From: Macrosoma leucophasiata
Taxonomy: Eukaryota; Arthropoda; Insecta; Lepidoptera; Hedylidae
Length of the DNA stretch: 64,000 nt
Reading direction: 5' to 3'
NCBI GenBank assembly: GCA_036365455.1
Contig: JAWQUS010000007.1
Location: 14,958,001 to 15,022,000 of the forward strand
Shown one piece after another: positions 44,201 to 59,200 of this stretch. Positions within the stretch are counted from its first letter, which is position 1, and each line of letters begins with the position of its first letter. A program made the position numbers and the translations under genes. The notes beneath the pieces are model-generated. The model searched no databases. It was not told the DNA's origin and saw only the letters and a list, made by a program, of their open reading frames with translations.

Positions 44201-47200
44201 TTTTTGAATCGGTAATAAATGCTAAGGCTACACCCCTCCGATCGGCCGGTGGCCGTGGTCCGTGTTGCTCTATGTAATCATAAGACTATAATATAATATG
44301 TACCTATTGTAATAACTGCTAAGTAGTTTAAAGATAGCAGGGCATTGCTGCATTGGGTTCGATCCCTGTTTTTGGGGCAAGTGCTATTGGGATTTTTTGG
44401 TAGATTCCCAGTGCCACCTTAGGTTCTAAGTCATTCAGACGATGTCAATAGCCTCACTACTTATTAGACATATAGGATAAAACGTACTGGCGAACTGTAA
44501 GTATATGCATGTATGCAATTTACTTTTTTTATGTATTTCACAACTCCTTTATTGAGAAACCCACTCCCCGACTCGAGGCCGGGACCTAAACTCCTCTTGA
44601 CAAGTCGCGAAGGGAATTAGAGAAGTATTTGCACGAATTTATGGTTTTTTAAGTTTACAAAGCAAATATTTAATTTAGAGGATATCGAGAGTAAATAAAA
44701 GACTGTGTTGACGTACTTTACGACCAATTACAAGGCAGCATAGCTTAGCACATATAAATACATAGACTACATAATGCGTTGACTCAGGTTCTTGGCCATC
44801 AAAGTTTATCTTAAACAAATATATTGTTAAAGGACTCAAGGCTTTTAAATCCTTCCTTTGACGTTACTTTTCTTCTTATAATAATATATTGTTTCTTTAC
44901 CTGCATAAATGCAATAAAATTGTTTTCTTGAAATTCAACTTTTGTAATATTATATTACCTACCGACCATGGGGCGTTTAGAACGTTGTGTGGTGTCTAGA
45001 TGGTGTATTGTGGTTCAATATTAACAAGAGTCCGATGAGATAATTTATGAACAAAAGTATGTTTGTTTGAGGGATTGCTCATCACTCGGAGCTGATCAAT
45101 TATCGTGGTTGTTTGCGCAGGGTATGGCATCTACTTCGGGTTCGTCGCTGCGTTCGCTTGGCTCAACGTCATGTGTCTCGACATATGGTGGACATTTGGG
45201 TAAGACTCATCTTGTATATACAAGCTTCGACGTTATACACATGGTAACTAGTACCTTACAGTCTATTGTACATTTTAATACCATAAAATCATTGAGAACT
45301 TCGGCGCGTGTTAACGTTCGATAACGATTCTCATAATTTGAGATATTTAAACTTGTTTTGATATATTGATTCTGTTTGATGGAACCTACCTACCTAATTC
45401 TCTTATTATGAAACTGGCAAACACTGGATCTTTGACGTCACATAACATGTTAACAAACATCGAAATCATAGGATTTTATGCAAATATCCACTATGACTGC
45501 CAAGTTGGATTAGTGATACGTTTTTAGGTGTTTTCAATTGGCTGGATTGTGAGTGTTAAAAATGCACCAGAGGAAAATCGAAGTTTGACTTGAGACTCAA
45601 TACATAATAAGTGAAAAGTACATACATATGAACCATCTGCTGACCCTTAAACCGGGAAATATAAGAGAGATTTTATGTCCCATGAGCTACAGTTTCACCT
45701 TCACCAATGCACTGTGCATCCGATTGCAATTTTATTTACATTAAAGTTTTTAATAATTTGGATGAGTTATATAAATTCAGATTACTAATATATATTTCGC
45801 CATTGCTAATCCAATACGGGTTTTCACATACACGTTTTAGACAGGAAAACGAAATAGCTAACCATTCATATATTCGTTTAAATATTACACTAAACTAATA
45901 GATGCGTATTCGAGTGATGCGTGATTTATTGAGAAGAAAAACGGCGTTAGACTGGAGTGTAAAACTGAATGTTTTCATTAGATACGTACATAAATCTATC
46001 TACTACACTAAGCAACAAGCAGATGTTAGTATCATCAACGGTTTTAAGAAATTTGCAACAGTGAGTCTGAATGTTTACATTAACAATGTCGGTCCAGTTT
46101 CTTAATAAATACGTAATGGTTTCTCAAAACATATTATATAATTATAAAAAAGTCAATATCGATCGGACATTGATATTACCTACTTACTTTAGTCCAAGCA
46201 ATGAAGCATGATTTTTTACCTATATTACCTTACGTACGTAAAGATTTGGTACAATCAGGGAACTTTGAGCAAAATTCCAAAGATTTTATTGTGGTTTTAT
46301 AGAGAAGCGGCGTTGTGTCGTCGATGGAGACAATCTATGGTTAGAACTGTCAGTACAGTATGGGTATGAGCTATAAGCGTACCTGGCTGCAGTCGTCACT
46401 TAACATCAATGTGAACTGCATGCTTGTTTGCCACTTCCATTATATACTATACTTTACTTTGAACAAAGTATAGTCGTAGTGCAATCTGTGAATCTCACCC
46501 TTAGATTTCTGTGCTTATAACTAATGAATTTTTGAATCTCTCTAATTGATTCACTAAGTAGGTATTCAGTAGGATATTTTACAAGTGTACAGATTTGTGA
46601 TACGCAAAATTTTGTTTTTACCTTAAAAAACCATTTAGATTTGCATCGATTTGTTGGATTTTCTCTGCCTGAACGAACACGATAAGTATTAAAATATTCG
46701 AAAAATTAGGTAAGAATGTAAAAAAAAAAACTTTCGCAATAAGTGGGACACAGAAATCTAAATATTCTTTTTTCGGTGGTTGGGTATACCCAATACTATT
46801 TTAAGCACGTCGTAAAATATAACTTCATGGTCCAAGAGATACTGAACCCTCCGAGCACCGTTGGCCCTGTAAGGCTGAAAATTTTTGTAGGGATAAATCA
46901 TAACACGCTAAGTACAAAAACCATCGCCTGGCGAGGATCAGCCAGTCGCGTGTTATGATTTATCCTTACAAAAATTTCCAGCCTTATAGGGCCAACGGTG
47001 CTCGGAGGGTTCAGTATCTCTCAGTCTATCAGTTCATGACAACTTCAGTCACAATTCTCTAAGGTTCCTGACGAAGATTATCTGTCTCACAACTGAGCTA
47101 TAATGGAGACCAACAAATCTTGCGAAACATGGAAACACTCGAGAAAATTGCCTATAAATGTGAAACCACTTAGAGGATCTATCCGAGTGCTGACCGCGCC

Positions 47201-50200
47201 TATCGGTGCTTAATAGTATTATTACATATTCTCTGGTTTAATGTAGCGTGCTTCGAAATTGTTCCTTACTATTGTATATTTTAATGTAATGTTAGTAACA
47301 AATCACTAACTTCTTACCTATTTAAGCACTGAACGTTTTAATACGAATAAGTAGGCATATTTAGATAAGTTTAAGTGACAGTTGTGAAATAAAAACCAAT
47401 AGGTAACTAGCCAATAAAGCTATTGATAAAATAAACCCTCACCGTACTTAATTTAGACGCGTGGTTATATGAGTACAGTGCTCAACAATAAATACTGCAC
47501 GTCGAGCCTATGAAGGAGACTTCGGCTTATTTTGGGTCTGTAGAGCGTTACCCTGTTTGTTTTACTTCATCACTTTTAAAGGTTATAAAATGAGATGTTA
47601 TAGTCCAATTTTTCAAAGTGCTTTGGGTTTTTCACATTTTAAGCTCTTATTTGTGAGGGAATTGTCCATATGGAAGTAACATAAAGACGGTTCTGCAAAT
47701 ATGCGTATGCGTAGGTTTTGCAAAACATATCTGTCGGCGAAAACCGCATAAAAATCCGTGCCGTAGTCTTTGAGTTTATCGAGTCCGCCGCGACCGGTGG
47801 CCCGCGATGCTCTATGACCGCGAACAAACAGACAGACGCGGCGGGGGTCTTTGTTTTATAATATGTATAGATAGATAGATAGATATAGAAGTAACGAGAT
47901 ATTCGATTTAATATACCTACTTACGGGGCAATTATTTTAATAAGCAGGAATAAAAAAACTTAACGAAACTTTTTGTTTGATCAAGTTACTAAGAATGTTA
48001 TAGTGGTTAGAATGTTAGAGTGGATATAGTTATGAGTACCTCTACAAAAAGATCTTTAACGTAATGCATATAATTGTTGGACCACGAGAAAAACCGGTGC
48101 TTAGTTAGGTATTTATTCAAGATAGTTGCATACATTCCATCGTGTCTTGTCAGCATTATTGTTTATTCTAAAATCAAACGGAATATAATTGGAAGATTGT
48201 AAAACAACTTAGTTTACATTATTGTTTATTCTAAAATCAAACGAAATGTAATTGGAAGAAACCAAGTTGTTTTACAGAAGATACGATGGAATGTATGCAA
48301 CTATGATGATTATGACGAATAAAACTTCATATAAATGTTTCACGTAAAATAATTTAACATCGTGACAGTAGCTCAAGCTCGACAAAAATCACCGGAATCA
48401 ACCGGAAAAGCTTATAAAGCTCAAGCACCCAAAATCATCCCAATTCGGTACAAGCATGACAAATATAATTTTCTGTTATAATGCGTTTGATAGGTGAACT
48501 GAGAATTTCCCGAATGAAAGTTGTAGGCGATTTAATTCTCACCGACAAAATTGCATGCAGCTTGTATACATTCTAGATAAACATATTGAATACCAGTCTA
48601 GTACCAGGCCTATGCAAATGCGTTGCCTGTGTACCTTATGGTACATTTTTGCAATAACGTCAGGTTGTAAATTAGCCCTTTCTATCTTATCGGTATGCGG
48701 TAACACTTAACACTGTTTGCTTCCAGATAGATTAAGTATCTAATGCGATTGTGCCTACGCACTCGAGTTCTGCCGCCGAAGATCTGCCACCTGATCACCA
48801 ATAGCAAAACCTTAATGTGTTTAAAGGTGCGCTGAAATTTCGGGTCAATTTAGATGAGTCAAGGTCAAGGATGGGTCGGTTCTATTCGTATCAGACATTA
48901 CCATTCCAACCTAAATTCCAACGCCTTATTTATTTCAAACATGAGTCAAAAATCGATTTATTGATTTTTGATATTTGGTTAATACGTATCTATTTAAATA
49001 TCACGGTATTGTAACCCATTTCATGTTTTTGATTCTTAAATTAGTAGGAGTATCGGAAACGTATGTAGGTATTTATGAACAAAAAAAAAGATTTAGCACG
49101 ATTAAAAGTTCATAGTAATTATGTAATACGGATCCGGCGTATTTGTGTAGCCTTGACTCAACTAGGTGGGTTTTCTTGACGCTACTTTACGTTATTGGTC
49201 TGGATTAGTGTGAATAATTGATAGTAGTTTACACTCTCACACTTACTGTTACTCATTGATTGTATGAGTAACGGTATTCGATATAAGAATCCGTGGGTGC
49301 ACTGGTTTGTTGTTTCCTATTATTGTTGACTGTGCTGTTGGTATCAATATCTTATAATTTGAAATGCTCTGCATTGCGCATTGAATCTGAAGATGAGGTG
49401 ATATGAAAAGTCATCAGAATTTTAAAGAAACATTTCTTTGTTTGTATGTATTGTATGTGTACAACGGCACCCACGACACAGGTTTATACCTATTGTGGGG
49501 CTGTGAGTGTAAGCGTATTTTATATATTTTCCTAACTTTAAGATTTGATTTTCATAAACTTTTTAGCTTAGGTATCTATTTATGAGAAAAATAAAAAACT
49601 GTGATGCTATACATCATACAGAACATCATGACAATCAGTGGTAACAACATTGTAGAAGCTTTTATTTTTGGATTGCCGTACCTTAAAAGGAAAAAATAGA
49701 CTATGGAAAACACTTGTAGGATGACTCATGAGTCTGATTGTCCGTCGCTCATAGCCAATTTGCTTCGAATCGAAAGATAACATATTAAGAAGCCGAAAAA
49801 TAGTCTGTGATGAAGTTTGGTGTACATATATCTGTGAATTCGTAAACCAATTATAGACATGTCCATTAAATAAATAAATAGCAAAAAATATCTTGTTTAT
49901 TACATAACTCAAACTCAAACTCAAAAATTCATTTAATCACTTGGAAATAATGGAATTTGCTTGTGATAGGTCAAATTACAAATATAAAATTAAAGCGAAT
50001 AACAACTGATACGTTGATTAATATGTCAAAGTAAACAAAATAAAATAAATAATAGTCCAAAAATACTTAATGATAAAAATAGGTATCAACAGAATGTTCC
50101 ATACTTTCTTTTACAAACGGCAAAATAAGACAAAACAAAAAAATATGGGACATTCTTTGTCATTCACTGGCAGAGTTCCAAAGCCCACATTACTGAGAAA

Positions 50201-53200
50201 AAACCTGCCAAAACAAAACTCAGTAGGGTCTTTTCAAAATATGTTCCTTAAAACTATTTTCACAATATGACACTTAAAACTATGTTTTACAATATCAAGT
50301 ACAATGCACATTAATTTCACAAAATTATTGTTTAGTCTTGTGGAGCTAGACCAGCATTTGTCCAGGCATCTCTATCCTTTAGATAGTCATCGAGTCTATA
50401 GTAAGCATTTTTACATAGTGTGCGTTTAATACATGACTTAAATGTATTATCTGTAAGTTCAAGAATGTTGGACGGAATTTTGTTATAAAACTGTATACAA
50501 CATGTTAAGAAACATTTATGTGTTTTCGATAGGCGAAAACTTGGAAATACTAATTTATTTTTATTTCTGGTATTATAAGTATGTATATCATTAATTTTCT
50601 TAAATAAGTGCAAGTTTTTCCTAGCATACAATATATTTTCATAAATATATTGGCAAGGGACCGTCATTATATTTATTTGCTTGAATAATTCTTTCAAGGA
50701 GTCACGACTATTTAAGTTATATATCGCTCTAATAGCTCTCTTTTGTAATATAAATATTGAATCAATTTCAGCTGCCCGACCCCACAACAAAATACCGTAG
50801 GACATGACATACCTATATCATCGCAGTAAAATATTTTTAACGTTTTTTTAATGTTTCGACTAGTTCTTTTTTCGGAAGTACGTACCTACTTAATTTTCAA
50901 CGTACCTAATGCTTTAAAACTAACTATGTAGGTAACACATACATTGTATTATCAAATCTCTATGTTGCTTTATATCCGAAGACTGATGATTGAAATAATA
51001 CAAATAATTGTTTAATATTGTTAAGTCACAGGAATATATAATAAATAACTGACACAAGACTAGTTATCTTATTTGTTTTTTTAGCAGTTCCCATTGATGT
51101 TAAGTGATGACTGCAGCTTATAGACACACAAAGACCAAGGTCAAAATGCAGATGCGTTACCACTCCTGAGTCCTAAGGGGTACTGGGGGAAATGTTGAAA
51201 TTACAGGGCCGTACATTACCACCTGACCGGAACACCATAGTGCTGAACACTACCATTTACCGGTGGTGCCTACGCCCGCGAGCTCCGTCACTGGAGCTCA
51301 ACCACTAGCGGTAGGGAGATATCGTAAAAAAATATACCGGTAACACTCTTACACTCACTCCTGTGTAATTTTTTAACACTATACCTATATCTTTATAACT
51401 GTAATCATTTTTATGTATGAAAACACCTGTTTTCAACAAGGTACACTATTTGTTTATTTTTACTGGAGCTGTAAGCTGTAAGCAAATTGCAAAGACGTCA
51501 TCGATGTAGCAATTTTATATCTAATAGGATACGCTATCCATTCAATAAAATATTTCAGGAAAAACGTAACCTCACGTCTATTCCTCGAATGGATAGGCTA
51601 GAATACTCGAATGGCGGTGCTGGAGGGCGGTAACGCCACATCACCAAATCTAATCGCCGCTGAATGCCGGCGTTCAGTTCCATCGTATTCCGATTCTGTG
51701 ATAATGCCAGGAATTGCTGGCTACCGTTATTCTCGGTCAAGAGGCATAAGAGTTTAGGCTTCAGGCACACCGCGGACACTCCGCCAAAATTCCATACAAA
51801 CGGTTAATTTGGTTTCTATTACACAGACATCAATCAGTGACGTGTATTTACACGCGCACCTGTGTGCGTAGCACGTACAAAATACCAACCGTCGCCCATA
51901 ATATATATCCATTCTACACGTAGTATTATTACATATTCTCTGTTTCAGGAGTGGCAACGCAAGTATACTTTGCAATCTCTGGTTTTATGCAGATGATTCT
52001 AGGCTACAGTATCACTTATAATACGCGGCACATAAGTTGACCTATGTTTTGTTTTCCATTTATTAAATTTCCTAATAATCACCTCACATTCGCATTTCAT
52101 AGAAATATATATTTGAATACGACGAAATCACTATTCCTTTTGGATTTTTATTACTCATTTTAAAGCTGTCTAACACTATTCTTCGTAATTTTTGGACCAC
52201 CAATTTGGTTCAACTTACTTGGCGCGAACTATATCATCAATGTGAACTATATTATGCTTGCTTGATCACTTCATGACATAAAAACCCAATACACAAGTGC
52301 AAACATCTACGATTCGCCCATAGGGAATATCCATGATTTTTTTTTTCGCCTTAAATTAATCATTTACTTATATATATCGTAGAAAAATTATAAATAGGCC
52401 TGAAAATATTATTATTATTTTTTAAAGTGAAATTTAAAACATTGAGTAAATTTGAGCTCTTCAAACGCCGTCATTTTGACGACGTGTGTTGTAACGTCAC
52501 AACACACGTCGAGTGTTTTTTACTCTAAACTTTAGGGTTACTTCATACGTATTTTCAATTTTGAATTGCTCTACAAATCATGGAAGAAGCAAAAAAGCCA
52601 TCTTACAAGTATTGTATAGTACCTAAGTGCAAAAATAGTATTAGAAAAACACCAGACAAAGTGTTATTTCGTCTCGACCAATGGCGGCGCGTTTTGGAAG
52701 TTTGAATTTCGTTACCTTATTTTGCACTATTTACTTATATATTTAATGACATTAGTAAATATAATATATTTATAATTAGTAAATAAAAAAAAACTTTGTA
52801 ATTATAATATGACGTTGATAAGTATTCGAGAAAAAAATATTTGAGACAATTTTAAATTTTATCCATATTCCCTATTGCGCCATAGTACTACGTGAGGCTG
52901 TAGTATATTCGCATTACGCTGGACGTAAAATAAATGTTGCTTTTCCTTATTATTTTTCGATAACTCTATTATTTTTCCGCTAGTTCACTCCTATGACAAG
53001 CCGCGTAAAAGAACTTCGTTTAAAAATCCAAAATTCACTTGGTATCTCACAACCTACCGATCGAATCCTATTTTTTAGGGTTCCGTAGCCTACAAGGAAC
53101 CCTTATAGTTTCGCCATCAGCGTCTGTCCTCATCTAACTTATGAGACTTTTAGTTCTAGAAAGCTGTATGAGTTGGTACGGGTTCACATAGGTATTAATT

Positions 53201-56200
53201 AGTAGGTATCGCCGACAAGTGACGTAATAAAATTTTGAAAAACGTTTTTTAGGGTACATAATATAAAGCCCTACACATGAAGTGCGGATTTTCTTCAATA
53301 GGTCCTTGAAAAATATTGGGAGTCAGAGAAAATTAGGATCCGTTACAATCCGTTACATATTAAGATGAAATTTATTTAGAACTAGCTACTGCCCGCAACG
53401 TCGTCTGCGTGAAGGCAGTACAGCACCAAACATACCTAAGATGCCAATGTCGCTTTAGCATTTTAAGCAAACAACTTTTAAAATAGCATTAAATTAAAAC
53501 TATAAGTTTTCTGGCATATGAAGCAAGTGAAGGGAGTCATATGGGAATCCTGCTGAGTTCAGTCATAAGATGTGACTGAAGGAAATAGACAAAATAATGC
53601 AGGAATATATTCCCGGACACAAAAGAGTAAAAATACGTACAAAGGTATCAAACCTTACGACACTTTCCTATAACCTACGTTGGTAGTTATTCTGCCGGGA
53701 GCCAAAATGTAAAAAGAGGGTCAGGACTGGTGACGCGGTAGCAAGCGACGTACAGTTGCCCGTGTGAGAAGCAACTCGTCCTCAGGTTAAGACCCGCTGC
53801 CCTCAGTGTCTGCCCCTGCGATTTATTGATGGCCATCGCGAAGCAAACATTCAACTGTACGCGCTTGAACTGAAACGTGAAGTTATGAGGTATGAGGGGA
53901 ATGCGTGGTATAAATACTGCCTCACCAATGCCACAACCCGTAAGAATTTCCGCCTCAATGGTGTGTCTGTGAAGCGAGATGGCTTTAAGTCCCGTTATAC
54001 ACCTTCGGAGGAGATAACTTCCGAAGAAGCATAATCGGGACACCTACCTTCAGCTTGATGGTATGCGATGGAAGTCCGCTTGCGTACAGGAAGTTCAGAG
54101 ATGCCATGGAATAATGTGTGGTCATCAATGTAACGTCATCTTGCTCGACGACAGTATTTATGGAGGTGTGGACCACTTCATTTCCTATTAATTGCTGCAG
54201 TCTGATCATTTTTGTTCGTCAAACTGGCCCGCTCACACACCCAAAACGTTGTATTCTGTTGGTGCGGTATACGACTGATGTCCCTGTAGACACCGAGAAT
54301 GAGTTCTTCTAAGCTGGATACTTCTCTGCCGGAAGACTCTGGAAGCACCATCTGTCCACCTCTTTCTTCTGGTAAAGTGCTTTCGCAAAGACTTAGAAGG
54401 ACATCAGAAAATTCTTGAGCACGTGCATTGTCGCTGAGCCGAGCTCTCATATTAATGGTCAAGGGCAGCGTACGAACTCGTTAAGATCGCGACAACAAAG
54501 CATTCACCTCGTCAGCCCTCGATCTTCACGTCACCACGGGAAGCGTTTGCCGGAAATCGCCAGTAAACAGTAATGTGACACCACCCACTCAAATGTTCGT
54601 TCCTGCGGATGTCCTGCTGGGTTCTGTCCACGGCCTCAACTGCCTTTCTATTGCCTTCGTACACTCATCCCATACAATCTGGGAGCAATTCTTGAGCACG
54701 TGTCCCTTATCACTGTTACATGACACATAAAAAAACAGTCGTTTCGGCGCTCTCTAAATGTAAGAATCTAATGTAATTTTAAACATGGCATGTGCTGTCT
54801 TTCTTTCCTGAAGCAGTGTGGCAGCAATTCCCGAAGGTACAGCAATAGCAATTTCGCCTTGCCTCCTGACCTCTGCAAGTATGTCAGTGGTAACAAATGT
54901 TTTTCCTGTTCCACCAGGAGCATCCAAGAAAAACATTTTACAATGGTTTTGCCCAACGCTTTCAAGGACGGTATCATAAATTAGTTTTTGCTCTGAAGAG
55001 AACAAAGTGACATGGTCATTTCGCCCGGATCGTAATTTTGTCTCAGCGTTATACTCCCAATTTCTACGGTCTTGATGGGGTGATGATTGGGGAGCTGGTA
55101 ACCCATATTTGATAGTTCAATCGGAATTGGAAATGACCATATCTTGAAATGAACTAAGACAGGTGTTCAGCATGCGTTCATTAGTTATTTCGACTTCGTC
55201 TCCAGTAGCACGTGTCTCAAAGCTCATAGAAAATCTTCAGACAGATGATGGCGATACTTCTCCGTCACTGACGCTTGCCTCCGCGAGGGTGTCATTACAG
55301 TTTTGGTCACCGTCAAGAAGGTGACGTGCTACGCAGGCTGCGCGGTAAGTGGGATACTCCACGCCATCAAATGTTCTCAGAAAAGCGAAATACGTTGGGG
55401 CTCGGACCGCGTGAAGTAACAACCGCAGGCAATAGCTTTCGCCATTATTTGGATGCACGATACCTATTCACCTTACCCAATGCGGTGTCCTTGAAAATTC
55501 TCGGATATTCATGCGAAATTTGAAGTAAATCCATTAAGTAATTTTGAGTTTAGCCCGGACATACATACAGACAAACAACAACAGACAAACAAACGCTATA
55601 GTTAGCTTCGATATCGATAGTAGATCACGCCCCAAATATTCTTTAAAACAAAAAAAACAATGTACAGTTTTGACTTTTCTACGATTTTAAAGATTCACAG
55701 CTCTTACCCCGTAGGAGATAGCATGATAATATGTAGCCTATATGTTGACCGGACCGGTTAGTAATATTTTTTATACATACTTTTTTAGTTTAGGCCGGAC
55801 ATACATACAGACAAACAGAAAAAAAATCTGAAAACTATATTTTTGGCTTCGATTTCTATTGCAGATCACGTCCCAAGTATTCTTTTAAAAAATATTCAAT
55901 CTACAGTCTTCATTTTCTTACAATTTTATTAAATGTAGAGATTCCCGTGGGAATGAGTGATATTCCCGCAGTAAAAAGTAGCCTAAATGTTGGCCAGGCT
56001 TAGTATCTATACACCACAAAAAGTTTCATTCGAATCCGTAGAGTATCTTCGGAGATTAGCCTGGACAAAGGGACAAACAGACAAACAGACAGACAATAAA
56101 ATTAAAAATGATTGAAAAGTGTTCTAATACTATTTTAACATCGCCCCAATTCGTTTTCGTAAATATATACAATGTACAGACACGCGGATCTTACTGTTTT

Positions 56201-59200
56201 ATTATATAAGTATAGATAGATTCGAGAATGGTTTAGTTACATTAACTATTAGAACCACTATGAATAGCATTTTTTTGAAATCGGTAGCTCATACGATTCA
56301 GATGGTGACAATTTATTCAAAAACATTTGATATTTCGGATTTAGTTTCCTTCAGATTTTTGCTGATATAACCCGAAAACGCGCAAAATATTTGGGGTCAG
56401 GGTGCACGAAAACGGGATCATTCCGTTTAAAACGGGACGGACACGTTACCCATATCTGAATAAATTAATAACCTTAACATACAGATTGGATCAAGGATTT
56501 GACGCGATTAGTTATCGTTTAATCAATAAGTTTAACTACTATTTGATGGTGCGGTACATTAGATATAAGGATTTATGATCTATTTACAGACTGCCACTCA
56601 TTTATAATACCCACAGATACAGGAAGATTAATAAATGCTCCGGTCTTGTTAAAATAAGCACCTAGCTGTTAAAATTAACTTGTGCCAAATTTAATACATT
56701 GTATACAATTTAGACTCGTCGACAACATACTGTAGCAAAAAAAAATCGACATCTTATCTATCTCTGTATATAAAAATCAATTGCTGTTCGTTAGTCTCGC
56801 TAAAATTCGAGAACGGCTTTACAGATTTGACTAATTTTGGTTTTGAATGATATTTGGAAGTCCAGGGCAGGTTTAAAAGTTAAGAAAATATGAAGAAATT
56901 GAAGGGAAATAGTAAAAATCACAATTATATTATCCATACAAATAGGCAATACGAAGTTTGCCGGGTCAGCTAGTAAAAAATAAAAAACCAGAGACTTCAA
57001 TTCTCCATTTAATTTAAACCCATTTAGGATCGGTTAAAATCAAAATAGCAAATAAGGAATACACCGTATTGGTTTAACTCACTTTAGTTGTTTACTTTGT
57101 ACAGGATAACAAAATTGGTGTAGGTACAAACGTAAACGTAAACATGTTGAAAAAATACATAATCTACTTATTCAGAACAAAAACCTACTGTTATAGTTAA
57201 TATTTGGTATTAAAGTGGAAAAATACGTTGCCAAACACCTAAGCCAAACACTGACCTATTGGTAATTGTGTCAGCAATCAGATACAATTTACTTCAATCG
57301 ATTGCAGACAATAAAAGGCAGGGAGTGGAGGATTCACTATAATACGTGATAATAATTCGTTCCCTGACCCCCCGACCGCTGTCTACTAATACTCTTATTC
57401 ATTTCTTTGTTTGGGTATCAGTTATTCATTTCATAACACAGTGTTATTATTACGTACAAAGCAAGTACCGCAAATGAGCTATTTTCGTCGATGACGATCA
57501 TTTCAGTTCCTGAAAAATGTTTCCCTTGGGTTATATTCGTATATTGTGAGTTTGCTTCATTGTCATAATACTATAAATTATAATAAAGCCGGAGGCCCTG
57601 CAAAGACCAGGCAGATTTTGTATCTATTTATCTAATTACTAATATGCAGCTGATATTGCCTCAGTACCTATCACAAGATGTCTCAAAATATTTCCAAATG
57701 ACAACTAGGGAAATAAAAACTAGGGTATACAAAAAAATTCTGGATTCTGAAAAATAAGAATAGATATAAGACTTACGATATATTTCGATTTTTTAAATCT
57801 TTCATCGGCAAATCTTCAGAAGGAAATAAAAGGCAGTCGACAAAAGGGACCTCACTTTACTTTGCCGACTGCCTTTTATTTTCGGGTTCAGAGCAGTTGC
57901 ACCACTGGATACGCAATCGTGTCTGACTTTCCGTTAAGTCATGTGGTATCCATCGAGTGCTAAGCTTCCCAACCTGTAAAATATTTTGACAGAGATTTAG
58001 ACAGAGCTGCGACATGGTACTTAGTCACCAAATGCCAATTAAAGTTCCTGGCAACTCTCTTGTTGACTTAAGCTACAGTGAAAACCAGATCCAGAAACTT
58101 TTATTTTGTCCCACGGGTATTCGCATCATTCCTGTACCCAAAGGAATTTATGGAAATTCACCGATTAGGACTACTTGCCCATTACTTACCAAGGAACGTA
58201 CTATGAAGTTAATTATGATTAAGCTTTTAATTAAAGTTGTGTCACACTTTACATGTCAAATTAAAAGAAAAACAAATTAATATTAAAACGAATATACCGT
58301 GAATAAATGAAAATGGACATGATGGAAAACCTCGCTTTTCGTATTAGCCATAAAAAGGTGGGGTCCATAATTAAAACACGTCACTATGTCATTGAGGTAA
58401 TTTCAAGGTATAACACGCCACTTTTGCTGAATAACTAAAATCCGTGGCAATGTAGTTGTGGCATTTATGATTTATTTATTAATTTAAATGGTCACTATTT
58501 TCGTTTTACTCTGATTCTCGTTTCTATCGATGACGGTTCTTATTATTATTTTTTAGGCAAAAAGGGGCAATAAGCGTACAGTTCATATTGATGATAAATG
58601 AATGCTTTAGCGACTTAACCTATAAACGTCTTCATAAAAGCCAGAGATTTTAATGCGTTGCTACTCCTGAGGTCTAAGCTGTTATGCATCTGCCGGAAAC
58701 TATTTAGTCGTTCTTTACCATCTCTTGAGCGGCAACTACCTAACGGAAGACGAAACGTGGGCAGACCGCCACGACGATGGTGAAATAACTATTTGGTAAA
58801 GGTCGCGGGCAAACGCTGGGCGAGGATGGTCTTTCGGCTGAAATGATGATGACTTAACCACCTGACCAAAACACGATAATGCTAAACACATTATCAAAAA
58901 GATTAGGTAATGCAGTAGTGCCCACGCCCTCGAACTCTATCGCTTGAGGTACAAATAGTGGTAGATACTAGTAGTAGGTACCTCTCGCCAGATAATATGT
59001 AATAATACCTACTAGTTTGGCGTACGGTCTATGTACCTACTTTAATTTTTTAGGATGGAAAGATGAGATTTGAAACGTCCTTTACTGTAGAAAGTACTGA
59101 ATACATTTTAGCAAATTAAAAACAAATGGTTGATAGTTAAGACGCAATTGGATATTTGAAAAGTAGAATATTATGTTTAGGGATATAGTAATAAAATATA

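Noticed and set aside
49607..49924. 105-codon minus-strand frame
   Set aside because: Low-complexity, AT-rich translation without domain features; partly overlaps a LINE tail.
58014..58280. 88-codon open frame as a gene
   Set aside because: No motif, no visible splice context and no related sequence in the window.
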